Assembly (NCBI GenBank): GCA_911728455.2 | Contig: OU452236.1 | Location: forward strand, 7,558,171 to 7,622,170 | Reading direction: 5' to 3' | DNA: 64,000 nt | Source: Marthasterias glacialis | Lineage: Eukaryota > Echinodermata > Asteroidea > Forcipulatida > Asteriidae | Shown: positions 1 to 19,320 of the stretch, piece after piece | How the letters are laid out: every line of letters starts with the position of its first letter | Numbering within the stretch: the stretch's first letter is position 1 | Made by a program: the position numbers and the translations under genes | Notes under the pieces: model-generated | Told to the model about the DNA's origin: nothing | Database searches by the model: none | Seen by the model: only the letters and a program-made list of their open reading frames with translations

Positions 1-590
1 ACGGGTTTCGCAAAATATTTACAAAATACCGTGTGACTATAACCAGTAAACTTAGTAAACTTGTGCGTACAATCATGTATACTCTGTTCGCCTTCAGGAC
101 AAATGCCACGTATCAAAATGGTTGGGGGACTAGGTTAAATTATAGTCATATTTTCACTAACAGACAGACATGCAGCAGGAGTGTAATCATATGATCCCTG
201 CCCTTGACTAAAATACACTTAAGATGGCGTTAAAGTAGATGTTTGACTAACTATTGTGTAAAACATAGACGTTTTGACAACAGTTATTGTATCTATGGTT
301 AGGTTAAACTCCTCTCTGGTTTGTCTTGTGCCAGTGTATCTATTGTCATGTCCAATGTTTGTCTGTCCGTTTGTGTGTTTGTTAGTTTGTTTGTTTTGCT
401 GTTTTCTACAAGCTTCTGCTTATCAAATCAGCTCCACACTCTATTACATTTATCCTGTTGTTACTGTTGTGCTTTACTCCATAATTACATGTATTTATCT
501 TTTTTTTCATAGAAGTATGGAAATAAATGTGTAGGCCTATATGAAAGGGCTTTTAAACTGCACAGCAATGTTTTGATATTGCAGATTTGT

Positions 591-790
591 CAGTTATGGC
601 TAAGTGGTCGAGCGCATCAAACTCAAGTTCTGGTGGTTAAATCACTGGAGTGTTGGTTCAAATCCCGGTCATGACACATATGTCCTTGAGCAAGACTCTT
701 CACTATAACTGCTTAACAGTGTGATACATCCACATTCATGTGATGGTTGCACTAAAGGGAGGATCATTCATGAAGGAATGCTTCTCAGAA
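591..790 (+). repeat. tRNA-derived SINE
   Basis: A polymerase III A box (TGGCTAAGTGG, 597-607) and B box (GGTTCAAATCC, 655-665) are spaced as in a Leu/Ser-type tRNA. The body contains TGTCCTTGAGCAAGACTCTT at 680-699, a block that resembles a central motif shared by many animal SINEs. The 3' end is unclear; 790 is approximate. Confidence 0.65.
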
Positions 791-1384
791 CACTGTTACC
801 ACATTTTTTGACATGTCCATCACTTTGTGATAATGATGACGTACTATGCTGTATCTTTTCATGCTTTCTCATCATGTTTAGGGTAAAACTATAAGCTTAT
901 AGATGGGTTGCACATGATGTCAACAATGGGAAAAATCAACCATCCTTGAGGACAATGACAGCTCATTTTTGAGCGCAGAACTGCTTCCATGATTGGTTGG
1001 CAAGCAACTCAAGCTGCGTTGAAATTTACAGAGCTTGACGCCGCTACAGGCCAAAATAGAAAGTGTCATCAAAGATGTGTCTATTGCAAGCCATCTAGTG
1101 TTGTCAACACATGGTACTCAGCTGGTAACTAGGTTTTGCTTAGAATACTTGTTTTCTAAGCAGCAGTACGGACATCGGAAACATTTCAAATTTGACAAGA
1201 AATAACTGGAAACAAAAACGCACAAAGAAGCACAAGTTCATTTTCCACCAGTGTATTTATTACAAACCATCTTTTGTGTTGTAGGGTACGTACGGTGGTC
1301 TTCTCAAACTCAAAGACAACGGTAATAATAAGAGAGATTTACAGTAGTTAAGGCTGTCACATCAAGCCTAGATCTGTTAACACC

Positions 1385-1810
1385 ATGAAGTGTATTTTAA
1401 CACTGAAAGGTATGATTAAAGGTAAGATACAGCTTCAATTTTTCTTGCATATTCTCAAATGACCAAACTGAACATTTCAGCTCTCGACGACACCTAGGTT
1501 CCGCATGTTTACTTGGCATTCCTTTTCCACCAGGATAAATGTGAAAATCACCAAGACAGAGTTTCATCTTAACATTCGCAATTTACTTTTGAAAATATCA
1601 AGGCTGTGAACTTGTCTTTAACACCAGTAAGTGTAAAACGCTATGCAGTGTATTATAAACACTGTATTTTTACCACTGTAAAGTGTGTTGTAAACACTGA
1701 AGTGTTACTACACACAAAAAAGTGTATTTCGAACACTGTGAATTGAGTTTTGAGCACTGTGAAGTGTATCTTGAATTTTAAGTGTATTATTTACACCATG
1801 GGGTGTTACT
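1385..1810. repeat. Cluster of degenerate AGTGT...ACACT near-palindromes
   Basis: From 1385 to 1405, and densely from 1628 to 1810, the motif AGTGT is followed 5-8 bases later by ACACT (for example AGTGTATTTTAACACT), recurring at irregular 20-35 base steps. Each unit can form a small hairpin. It looks like a decayed short tandem array and lies in the presumed 3' flank of Pbx. Confidence 0.55.
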
Positions 1811-2036
1811 ACAGTTAATCATCTGCGTTATCTCTCCACAGTTCAATATGCTAGGCTATACTGTTAAAACCAGTACATATGAATGTACAGTTAAACTAAA
1901 TATCATATGAAAGTGTTGCCTGTACAGTGAGATATCATTTTTAATGGACACACTGAATACACGGATTCTTATAAAAAAATCTAGCAACCCTGACACCGTA
2001 CAAGCAACAATTTCTTGCTTTCTAAAACTACAAAGA

Positions 2037-2145
2037 CAGAGTGGAAGGGTTAAGGCATCATTTGATTATTGTTATAACTATGTACAAAGTGATTTTAATT
2101 TCCATGACCTATGACCTACGTATGAACTTTAACCCTTCCACTCTG
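2037..2145. mobile_element. Hairpin-forming (MITE-like) element
   Basis: Two perfect 17-base arms (CAGAGTGGAAGGGTTAA at 2037-2053 and its reverse complement at 2129-2145) flank a 75-base centre. The centre contains TGACCTATGACCT (2105-2117), a perfect DR1 on the minus strand. No transposase and no clear target duplication are visible, so a non-autonomous foldback element is the best reading. Confidence 0.5.
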
Positions 2146-2708
2146 AACCTTTTTTTTTTTTAAATCTCCAGTAATGACTGTTCTACAATGACTGTACAAT
2201 GTACAAAAAATTCACATTTTAAGTGAGGTTTATGTAATTTTTTTTTGTATTTTTAAGTTCTAATTAACTGAAAATTATGGCCTTAAATTTCTACATTACA
2301 CTCTGATTAATTACACGTGCATAGCACCCATCAATTAAAAAAAAAACTATTTATACAGAAGTTCAAGAAAAATCTTTCTTCATCTTTTTAAGTGAACACA
2401 TGTAGCCTGGAATATTAGTCTATGAATCTTAACGATACAAACACTGGAAAACAAAAGGACTTGCAACTCATACTGCAATAACTGATGGTTTGACTGGGAG
2501 ACAAGCCAAGTGGCTTTGTGGCATAAGACATACTAGGTAATTATCCATTGTCTCAAAGACCATTTTCGAAAGTACAGCTTTAGTTAGTCTTTGGTTAAAC
2601 CTTTGGCATAGCCATCAACTCCGCCGCCTGTTTGAAGCTCTTTACAAAAAGTGCACAGTGATTTCACAATTACCATTTGAGCCCTAGCCAGAGCCAAAGC
2701 CCTATGAA

Positions 2709-2766
2709 CCAATGGAAAATTACCCAGTATGTCTGCTGCCACCTAGTATCAAAAAGACTTTTATTG
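2709..2766 (-). mobile_element. Single-arm copy of the foldback element at 9883-10024
   Basis: CCAATGGAAAATTACCCAGT followed by ATGTCTGCTGCCACCTAGTA and an AAAAGACTTTT end matches the right half of the 9883-10024 element, with a few substitutions. Only one arm is present. This shows that the element is a dispersed family. Confidence 0.6.
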
Positions 2767-5700
2767 ACTGCAGACAAACATTTAGTGTCTTTCTTTGGTT
2801 CCCAATACTTCAACATCACTATTTGTTAATGCGACGTTGACCTTATAACTTTCCATGTTTAGTCCCCCCAACTGCCAACTTAAAAATCATATAAACACCA
2901 CCCATTGGCACTGGATAATTGCAACCACATAAAAAACTGCCCTTGAGTGAGTTTCCAGACCCATTAAGACTAGTAGAATGGTCCCTCAAGAAAATTCAAC
3001 CATTCTGCTGCTTTAAAAAGAAAAGAAAAAAGGACTTTATTAAAATACTGATAGAAAAAAAAACAGGAGGGGCAAGAAGAAGCAAAAGTTATCTAGGTTA
3101 TCCACAGTGATCAAACTCAATTACATTTCTTGTAATCAGATGGAGGTCGATAAAGTAAAAAAAAACCAGAAAACAGAATTAAAATCTGATTACGACTTGT
3201 CTTTTTTTTTTCATCGATATGTTTTTGAGGAGATTGGATGAACATTGTACTACTCCTAGGCTGCAAATGTTTAAGAAATTAAAGCAAATATGTTCATAAA
3301 AAGAAAACATTAATTAGTAAAAACTCCAAGTATAAAACAATCCATGAAATGATGAACAGAATGAATGAATAAAATTGCCAAACAATGATGTAAATCAAGG
3401 AGTGTTTGATAAATTATAAGAGACCAATGGAGTTAGCTAAGGTGTCGCAGATGACATCACAATGGTGGGAAACATACAGTGATAGTCCATTGACAGTCCA
3501 AAGCCGACTGGTAAAAATTCAAAACCGTCTCTCATTCCAAATTGATAAAATTAGAAACCAGCTTTAGAGCATTTTAAACAATTTTCAACTTAAGATGTGT
3601 ATTACGGCTTGTTTGGCATATTACAGTGTAATGGAATTCATTTACAACACAAGGTCTAATTTAAAAGGTGAATTTGTCTCAGGGAGAAAAAGGGGGATTT
3701 TTGTTTTTTTGGTGGGGGGGGGGGGGATAAATACAACAATGTGTAACTGACTAACCCGGATCTTAGAAAAAATCCCCATTGTACATTGTTCTCTCATTAT
3801 ATTTTACACCTTTGTCCACAAACAAGCATTATGCCACTGACACAGTTAATCCTCTTGCATTGTTTAACACATCATAGAAAACTGAGTATGTGTTCTATCA
3901 ACGTCTGCTGACAACAAATGAAATATGAAAAATCTTCATTCATTAACAAAATGCATTGTTTAACTAATGACTATGGGGTAAAACTGGAATTAGGCAAACA
4001 TGATTTGACTTATTTTTATCGCGGTTATAAATAGTTGAATTTTTCATGTTAAGAATACACTGAAGTCAATCTACACACTCTTGTCCAATCAGAGCTTGCC
4101 TATAATTCTATATAAAAAATGTATTTCAGTGTAACCCAGTAAGGAAGTGCCTGTAATTGCATATAAAAAATGGTGCATGAAAGCAAATCATTTTTGCGAA
4201 CTTAACTGCAAAATGATGGCCCGTCATTTCTGATAGTTAAGCTACCCACAGATGACGTTCAAACTAACTTTTTTCCCCCTCAGAACATGTACCTTGTGGC
4301 ATTTTTATAATACCTACTTGTATTTCGACTGCTTTTGAAGGTCCACCTTTTGTCTCTGTAAAGTTCTGAACTTTTCCGCAGCAAAACCACAATGTTTCAT
4401 ATATCTTAGCAGAATTCTGTATGCTTTAAATCAAAATTAGTAAGTTATTGTTTCTTGTTTTTTAAATTGTTTATTTATATAGACCCCTTGCATTTGACGT
4501 CAAAAGCTCAAACAGCGCTCTCACTGAAGTCAAAGGAAGACCTCTCATTGGCTAAAAGTTGTGCGTGGAACGTACACGTTTCCATTGTTTGATCTCGGCG
4601 ATGACCACCAATGCAAAGGGTACATTTCTATTATTACTGTCGGCATATCAGTAAACCATCATGGTGCAAGGAAGATCAATGCAGTGCCTCATCCATGACA
4701 AGCATTCCCAGGTCACTTTATTACTACAATCTAGTGTTTTGGAATAGAAAAAATAGTGTGCAATTTAAGAAAACGGGGTCCATCTATCTTAAATAGGACA
4801 GAGATCACCAGGCAAAAAAGTACAGGGGTTGAACTTTGGCAATTGTTTAAGTTGTTTGCAATGAGCATAACACCCTCTCATATACTGTGACCACAGAAAC
4901 AGCATGCCTGCATGCATAACTCACTGCTTCTGTTTTTTTAATACAAGTTACAACCGTTTAAAAACAAAACCCAACAATGTACATGTACAAGTGTCTTAAA
5001 AAATGTTCCAGCTAGAAAACAAGGGTTATTTTCATTGGCGTTTAAAAAGATTATAATCTACAGACAATAAATACCGTAACAACTTTGCGTAGTGGCTCAT
5101 TATGATTGGCTACGTTAATATGTATATTGGAACCAAAACAATTTGGAATATGTAGAGAATAAATAATTCAAACTTTCACTATTTAGTTGCGTTTGTTGTG
5201 AACATGACAATTTGGTACAGCTTCACATAGCATATTGTTAGTAAATATAACAATAGTTTCAATTCATAACTGATAAATAAATTTTTTAAAAACCGCTTTT
5301 CTTTTTGTCACCCCCTGCCCCCAACGATAAAAAACAAAATTTAGACAATTTTTGTTTCGAGAAGAGATCTTTGAAACATATTTGGATACTGTGAATCAAA
5401 TTGTTTTAAAGATCCAATGTTGCATTATCACTTATTATACCACACACACAGATCCTTGTCATTTGATTTGTGGAACACACTGTCACGTGTCATCCTTTAT
5501 TTTGCCATGTATTTACTGCCGCGACGTTGGACTGTCGTACATGGATAATTGTAGGACAGCAAATATAGGTTTTGGATGCTCAATTTGAAGCCCTATTCTA
5601 AAAATAATTGTTCCACCCGTTCGTCCAAACTGAGACAAGGTCATGTCATGGCGGACAAGGTTGGTGTGTACATGGAGTCGTCCACTATGTTCAGAAAGTT

Positions 5701-7302
5701 TTTAAAAAAGAATTTTCAGAGTGTGGGGTGGACGAGGAACTGTGTCTATTTTATGTTCATTGTGAACAAAATTCAAATGACAAAGATCTGTGTGTGAGAT
5801 ACATAAAATAAATATTAGATGCACTTCATTTGTACATTGTCGCAAAAAACTTTTCCATTTCAAACGGCATCACCTTGTGAAATGGAATAATCCAGATTTC
5901 ACCTCAAGGTTATTTTCTGTGACAATGCACTCATATGCATCACAATGATACAAGAATTGTTTGGGCAGAGGACATATTAACCAATGCTGAACCATCTTTT
6001 CACAATGTGTACAACTGTCGCCAACCTAGCTTGCTAAAATTATTAACTTGATGTGATAATAAAAATAAGAGCCCCCCTGCAAACTGTTTACATCATTTTA
6101 TTGAAGTTTTACTCTCCAGTTCTAATCTATCATCAGTAATTCATTTCAGACTCTAAATACATGACGGTTTTTCCAAACAGAGGCAACCTGTCAGTCGGAA
6201 AAACACTTCTAAGATAATTGAATTCAATTAATCATTTAAGTATGGTAGTAGACTTTAATTAGTGAAAACGCCACGTTCAATGATAAACAGCGTGTGTATC
6301 TCCTGTAACAGATATGCTTTCTTAATCTCGTTCATTACTCATTGATGTGGACTCAATTAGTGAGTCAAATTGTTGTAATGAGTAAAGGAAGATGTTCGGC
6401 ATTGTAACTGATGCCATATCATCGTTCATTTTGTTCAGGATTCACAGCTGTTAAAAAACCTCAACAGAGTGGCTTTGATATGATAAAGGGGTCCTCATTA
6501 AAACTTCAGTCATAATTTGGATTAAGTTTCAGAACTTCCCAAAAAAGCAAGCACTTGTTTTATTTAAGGCGAAAAAATGCAGTGTGGGATGTAAGATTTT
6601 GTATGTTGTCCAATATGAATGCAATTTGGAAGCGTCCGCCAAAATAATTGCCAGTTACACAAAAAAAAAACTAAATGAATAAATACATAAAATAAAAAGG
6701 AAAACAACACACCATGATTATTTCACTCTGCTGTATGTTGGGCTGCATAAAAAAAAATTGTGGACAAACCATATCTGAAAGGCAATGTTACTGTTGTTAA
6801 TTTCATATTTACAAATTGACAGATGACATATGGCTTGTCTTAACAAGAAACAATCGGGCAATTATACCCAAGTTGTAGTTCTATAAAAACTAAAATGAGC
6901 CAAAAATTAAAGCCAGTCTTCAAAAATTAAAAAGCAAAATGGCTACATAGTTTTACATGCACACATTTCTTCGAAACACTTATCCTTTTTGTCAGTTTTC
7001 AATATACAAGAGTATCGAACACTTAAATTAAAAAATAGTGGCACATTTTAAGAATAAAAATAAGCTGAAAAACAGATGGAATACGTATATTGACAATGAA
7101 TACACCACTTCACCAAAACCCCAAATGAAAACCATGTTACGATGTCTGGAATACTTTTAAAAACACACGCACACACACACAAAACTCAAAGGGAAAACAG
7201 GAGGGGATGGGATCACGTGAATACGACACCATCAGCGATGACCCAGTTGCATCTTGGAAGATAAAAATTAGATTGGTTCAAATTATTGATGTTTTACCCT
7301 AA

Positions 7303-7450
7303 CACTGATGTGTGTTAAGCATTGTATACTCAGCACTTTCCCAGAGTCCTGTGAAAAAAATCCACAGCCATAGTACTCGGGTGGGATTTGAACCTTTGCC
7401 TTTCTAGACCAGATGTCTTACCACTAGACTACATAGATTGCCCGGTAGCT
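7303..7450 (-). repeat. tRNA-derived SINE, minus orientation
   Basis: On the minus strand the A box is TAGTCTAGTGG (7431-7421) and the B box GGTTCAAATCC (7394-7384), a tRNA-like head. The tail extends to about 7303. The tail is repeated in opposite orientation at 7547-7630. Confidence 0.65.
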
Positions 7451-7546
7451 AGAGGCAGTTGAATCCTTTATTTTAGCAGTGGGTACAGCAAACGATTCTT
7501 TTAATAGATAATAAATTTGCATTCAGGATAAAGAATATTATTTGTG

Positions 7547-7630
7547 TACCCGAGTAATATGCCTGTGGATTTATTTTTACAAGACTCGGGGAAAGTACCG
7601 AGTATACAGTGCTTAACACATATTGGTGTA
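7547..7630 (+). repeat. Second copy of the SINE tail, plus orientation
   Basis: CGAGTAATATGCCTGTGGAT, then CTCGGGGAAAGT and GAGTATACAGTGCTTAACAC, align with the reverse complement of 7303-7375 with scattered differences. The tRNA-like head is missing. Together the copies form an inverted repeat with about 160 bases between them. Confidence 0.6.
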
Positions 7631-8991
7631 TGGCTAAAACACAAATAGTATTTTTTTGTCCCCAATGCAAATTTAACATCTATTTAAAAAATACTTTGGT
7701 TCAGATCTCAAAAAGAAAACCCCTTAGAATTGTGGAAAGATTGTTTTGATCAGCAAAGAGGGTTAATTTTTGAAGTATTGTTCATGTAGCGTTACCTCCT
7801 GAACCCCCTACCAGTTGGAACAAAGAGAGGATGGTGTTTGACCAAACTCATTTTCCCGGACTCTAATAATATTCATCATGGAATAACTGTTTTCTAAACA
7901 GAATTTAAATCAGTTCATAACAGAGTGCTTTTCCTTTGAACAAAAATGTTCAGCTAGAGCGTGATTGACATGCTTTGGGTTGTTGAGTTGGTTGTTTATG
8001 ACAAATAACCCTGATATAATGAAGTGTAAACAACTCTTACCCAAAACCTCCATGAAAATGCAGCTTTGTTGAAAAACTTGGCTTTTTCTTACAAATGTTA
8101 TTTGGCCTTTGAGAAAGACTCTGCTAGGGTCGAAACAAGAGGACAATACAAATGTTTACATTTACACCACAGATCATTTTGGTCGGTAAGTAGTTTGAAA
8201 CAACTAATTCCACCCCCTTTTTTTCAAATGTCTCATTCAACAAGTTTCTACATAAATAATTCCAGGTATAAAACAATTTGGCAAAACGGACAAGTTTGCG
8301 TAAATATCTAATACAGTCAACTGAAGCACTGATTTTATTCTGTTTAAATACTGCAATCACTGGATATGGCTTATTCACTGTTTGGCAAAATAGTTTTGTG
8401 AAATAAAGGCATCTTTCTGTTTTGGACAATCCAAAGTGTAGAAACCATAAACTCACTTGAAAGAGTTTTGAAATCAAAAGAGACTACCTACATCTTTTCC
8501 TTCATCATCATGAAGAAGAATATATGTTCCAGTGCAAAAATCAAGAAAGTCATTTTCTGTCTTGGAGAGAAGGCCCTTTTTGCTGAACATCTTGATATAT
8601 TTTTAAGTCCTTCGAGAGGGGGAGGGGAGGGCCATGTCAAGCTTTAAAATCTAGTTCACCTTGTATAAAATGATACTTTTGTATGATCACCATGCATACA
8701 AGAGTTACTCCACTCCCATTGATGACATAATTCAGTTTCTTGCAAATCATCTCTCCCGCCCAATATTTCAAGAAGCACAGAGGTCCACATTAAAAAAGCA
8801 ATGAAGACTCGGAGTACGTTTGTTGGGCAGAACAAAAGCAGACGTCCCAGAAAAGAAGAAATGGGAAGCAAGGTCTTCTCAATAGTTGCTCAGACATTGT
8901 GTTCATACAAATACAGCAGAAAAGGAAACTACATTTGACACTTGATAAAAAGTCAGATATCTTGTCACTGGAGAAAAAAAATGTCTATGTC

Positions 8992-8997
8992 TTTATT
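8992..8997 (-). terminator. Candidate Pbx polyadenylation signal
   Basis: Reading on the minus strand this is AATAAA, about 140 bases downstream of the Pbx stop codon and the first canonical hexamer after it. It would give a short 3' UTR isoform. Such hexamers are frequent in AT-rich DNA, so use is not established. Confidence 0.35.
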
Positions 8998-9135
8998 TCA
9001 TCTATCGGATCATTGTAACATGGGGCCATCTTTAGATTCAGAATCTTTCGGTGAAGCGATCTGTCGTTTTCACTGTTCGTGATGAATCGGTGGCACAATC
9101 AACATTCAAAACTCTCCGCCTGTCCCTGGAGAGCG

Positions 9136-15937
<6,802 letters not shown>

Positions 15938-16503
15938 CTGTGTGATGAAAGAGAATAAAGAGACCAAATGAGACTAGTTACTCATCAAACTGTGAAACTG
16001 TACCTCTTTGCTAATCCTCCTGTTGACTGATCATTCAATACTTCCACATGATAAAGACACCATTCAATCCTGCGATGTGATATCAAGGACTGAAAGTATC
16101 TAAACTGTGCAGGGTTAAATCTGTTAACAGTTTCTGTCATCAGTCTTAGAATTGGCAGTTATCTAGTTCAGCTTGGTCAGTCAACTACTTTTTAGTTCCT
16201 GTGTATAGCTCTGAAATACTGAACGATGTGAATGAAATAAACAACAAAAATAACTGTACATTCACAAGATGGCCTTCTGAGCAAATATTGGTTAATTCAA
16301 ACAAAGAGAAATCACAATTAACTCAAAATAAAAGAGAGTTAACTCCTTCTAAACTACCATAAAAGAAATGAAAAACAAAACGAAGTACAAGTGAAACGCC
16401 CAACGTTGTATCAGATTGTTCATGCAAACATCGACGGAATGATTCCATGTTAAAGTTACATGACACTCGCTCAACGATCCCTACATTCGTTTGATCTCTA
16501 CAG

Positions 16504-16576
16504 GTTTAACCATGTCCGAGAACGCAAACAGACTTTTTAAGATCCCAAAGAAGCTGCGTGTGTACATGGAAAAGAG
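16504..16576 (+). CDS. Possible small exon of unknown gene
   Basis: An acceptor-like sequence (TTTGATCTCTACAG, ending 16503) precedes a 73-base block, and a good donor (AAGAG|GTGAGG) follows it. Inside, an ATG at 16512 opens a frame reading MSENANRLFKIPKKLR then VYMEKR up to the donor, in phase 2. The codons look ordinary for a gene. It is on the strand opposite to Pbx. I do not recognise the peptide and see no adjoining exon, so chance or a decayed pseudogene remain possible. Confidence 0.25.
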
Positions 16577-16893
16577 GTGAGGCAGACACTGTGTATCTAC
16601 TCAGAGCATTGCTCACATTTATTTGATATCACGTTTCAGTCATGTTTGCAGTAGAAAATGAAATACAAATAAATCTATATGTACAGATTGTATCAAAGAA
16701 TAATATTGTAATGCTTGCCCTATGGTTGTGCAAATAAATCCACAAGGCATAACACACTTTTTTCAGTGCAACACCCCCATGGATACTAGCAAAATAAATT
16801 AGTATTTCCTTTAAAGCGAGACAAAAAAGGTTTAAAAAGCTTTTGTCTTGGAAAAAACAAAAGCCTTGACCTGTAAAACATAACAAGAATTGC

Positions 16894-16976
16894 TTTTTAT
16901 TGTTTGTTTGTTTGTTTGTTTGTTTGTTTGCTTGTTTTTGTTTTTGTTTTTTTTTTTTTTTTTGGGGGGGGGGGGG
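16894..16976. repeat. (TTTG)n / poly(T) / poly(G) microsatellite
   Basis: TTTG and TTTTTG repeats run into about 20 T and then 13 G (16964-16976). It is a low-complexity tract with no function inferred. Confidence 0.9.
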
Positions 16977-17727
16977 CTGGTGATGTGAATTTCCAGTATT
17001 TCTTTTCGTTCATTGATATTGAATCTTGGGAACAGTGGCGTAACAAAACATTTCATGGGGGAGGGGGCAAGCGGGGGCAAAGACATAATTTGGGGGGCTA
17101 TTTAACGTATTGGATCATTCATTTGTGCATTTTTTTTATCTCATTTGGGGGGAGGGCAAAAGTTCTCTGCTTGGGAAGAAATGTAGTATGAATTGTGTTC
17201 AAAGCTCATTGCATTGACGGCAAATGTTTGTCATTTTGAATGGCATCACTCTGCATTTAACAATCAAAACTTACATCAAAACCATTAAAGATTACACTCT
17301 AGCAGCTAGACACTGAGCTTATGTGGACTGCCTTAACCTTGACCAGCAGGGCCTGATCAACTTATATACTGCCCTCTTGTGACGTGATAATAATCAATCC
17401 CTCAATGGCCCTATTTACATGTACTTCATGGATGTATACAGTGTGTGGCAAAGTAATGGGGGACCTGATATAAAGATATCATTTCATAATTTATGATGAT
17501 TGTCTATAAATTTGGTTCAAGAAGTGACAAGTTCCTTGGTTGTGATCACAGAGGTCTTGTAACAAATTCTTTAAGAAATTATCTTTCCTCTGTGAGAATT
17601 ATATTATTGTGCCAACACTATAGAATAAAGAACCAACATTGTGTACATCACAATGCAATTATTTGTGTTTACAGTTAAGTATGTGTTATATTGTCAAATA
17701 AAACATGGTGTAACACTGGGTATGACC

Positions 17728-17935
17728 ATATGTCACATCATGTCACGCAACGTGTCAGTCATTTCACAACATATCAGAATGTGCCATATCATATCATACT
17801 GTGCCAAAGTGTGCCATGACATACCACAATGTGTCACAATGTATCACTGTGTATCACTGGTCCTGTCAGAGTATGTCACAACACTCCTCCCAAACATGTC
17901 ACAACATGTCACTTTCTGTCATCATCCAGAAGCTC
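17728..17935. repeat. Degenerate array of TGTCAC-type words
   Basis: At least nine TGTCA words, plus TGCCA and TATCA variants, recur at roughly 9-11 base steps (ATGTCACATCATGTCACGCA, later CATGTCACAACATGTCAC). It is too degenerate for a fixed unit, but the spacing is visibly regular. Confidence 0.6.
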
Positions 17936-19139
17936 TGTGTCCCTAGTCTCATCATGGTCTCATCAAGACACCAAATTGCCATAATCCATCATGTCCTATC
18001 ATGTCACACAAGCATCCTAAGGCTACATCTCCCTTTAAGACAATCTCCTGAGAGGCAAGACTCCATGCTCTCTGCTCCACCCTATAGAGACCACACTACC
18101 CCCATTAACCATGCCCTGCATCACATGTATAATATTTATGCTACAAAATGTTAACTTGATACAAAATCAAACCACAATGTCCACATAATTGGCCCATTTA
18201 ATATCTGATCCCAATCTATCTATACATGACTGACTGACAAATCAGCATAATTTTCATCAAGAGGTTGTGGCATAGAAACCACAGGATGAAATTATTTTAG
18301 AACCGTCTCCCTCAGTTTAAAACTAATCCCAAAGATAAGAAGGGAGAGAGGCACTGACAGACACCAGTTTTAGGAAAATTTGTAAAAAGAATTAAGTGAA
18401 CACATGAACCAAACTTTTTGGCAAGGTAATTTTTACAAAGCAGTTAGGTCATTGTTAGTTTCGACTCCATCCTCCATGGTTCTGACATTTTGTACAAAAT
18501 AAAATAAACTATTTTGGGGGGCCCTCATAACAACAATCCCAGCACATTCTGTAAAATAATATACATTCTTTTCCCAAATGTGTTAAAAAACAATGAAAGA
18601 CTTTCTTCCTAATTACACACACAGTTTGACTTGATTTCCAAAATAGTTGACTCTGTGTACCACAAATTGGTTGGTTGGTCGCCCTTTCTCTTAATTTTCT
18701 GTGACCTAAAGCTGTGGTCAGGGGAGTTGAACAATGAACAAGCCTGCTACACCAGGACCTTGCTTTCAGCGAGTATCATGGGGCCATTGACATTGAGTAA
18801 TGGACCCAATATTGGCCTTGTGACCTCCTCAGAATGCAGAGCGTTTACATCTGCTGTGTACATGTATACAAATACTGAACCACCATTAAAGGCAAACTGT
18901 CCGGCACACAGTGTAAAAGTTGTAACAGTAAAATACAATTGCTGTTTTATCCAATAGCTATCACCACAACTTTAAGTTCAGTTAGCATCAATTATTATGG
19001 AAACTTCTTGGCAATGGGTTATTTTGAGTTGAAATGAAAACTGATTATTTATCAAGTTTTTTACTTATTAATTTTGGTTGTGAAGCCAAGGATTCTTAAA
19101 AAGTGAACTTAATCACTATACTAGCCAAGAACCCCATGG

Positions 19140-19320
19140 AGAGAAGACAAAAAAGGAAGTTTCAGTTTTAGATGTGGGAGGAAAACACCAGAGAATTACT
19201 CCAAGGAAAATCCACACAATCAGGTAGGGACTGAAAACCAAATTCACATAATGCCTACGGCAGGAATCGAACTGGGTCCTAGAGGTGGAAGGCGAAGAAA
19301 GATACCACTACTACCTTAAC
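19140..19320 (-). repeat. tRNA-derived SINE remnant
   Basis: On the minus strand an A-box-like TAGTAGTGGTA (19313-19303) and a B box AGTTCGATTCC (19273-19263) lie about 30 bases apart. The adjoining sequence, GGTTTTCCTCCCACATC-like on the minus strand, resembles the body of an invertebrate SINE. Confidence 0.5.

Larger units (their letters stand above)
1..9135 (-). other. Pbx 3' UTR and downstream flank
   Basis: No coding region is recognisable on either strand. The DNA directly downstream of the Pbx stop is AT-rich, and vertebrate PBX mRNAs carry long 3' UTRs, so part of it is probably transcribed UTR. Its end cannot be fixed: AATAAA occurs on the minus strand at several places, the nearest about 140 bases after the stop and another at 1261-1256. 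The separately listed repeats (SINEs, hairpin elements, AGTGT cluster) lie inside it. I see nothing else in 2150-2700, 2770-7300 or 7650-8990 beyond low-complexity A/T tracts and one 13-base G run at 3714-3726. Confidence 0.5.

Noticed and set aside
274-534. 86-codon hydrophobic open frame resembling a membrane peptide
   Set aside because: Hydrophobicity comes from a T/G-rich tract (TTTGT repeats); no other coding evidence.
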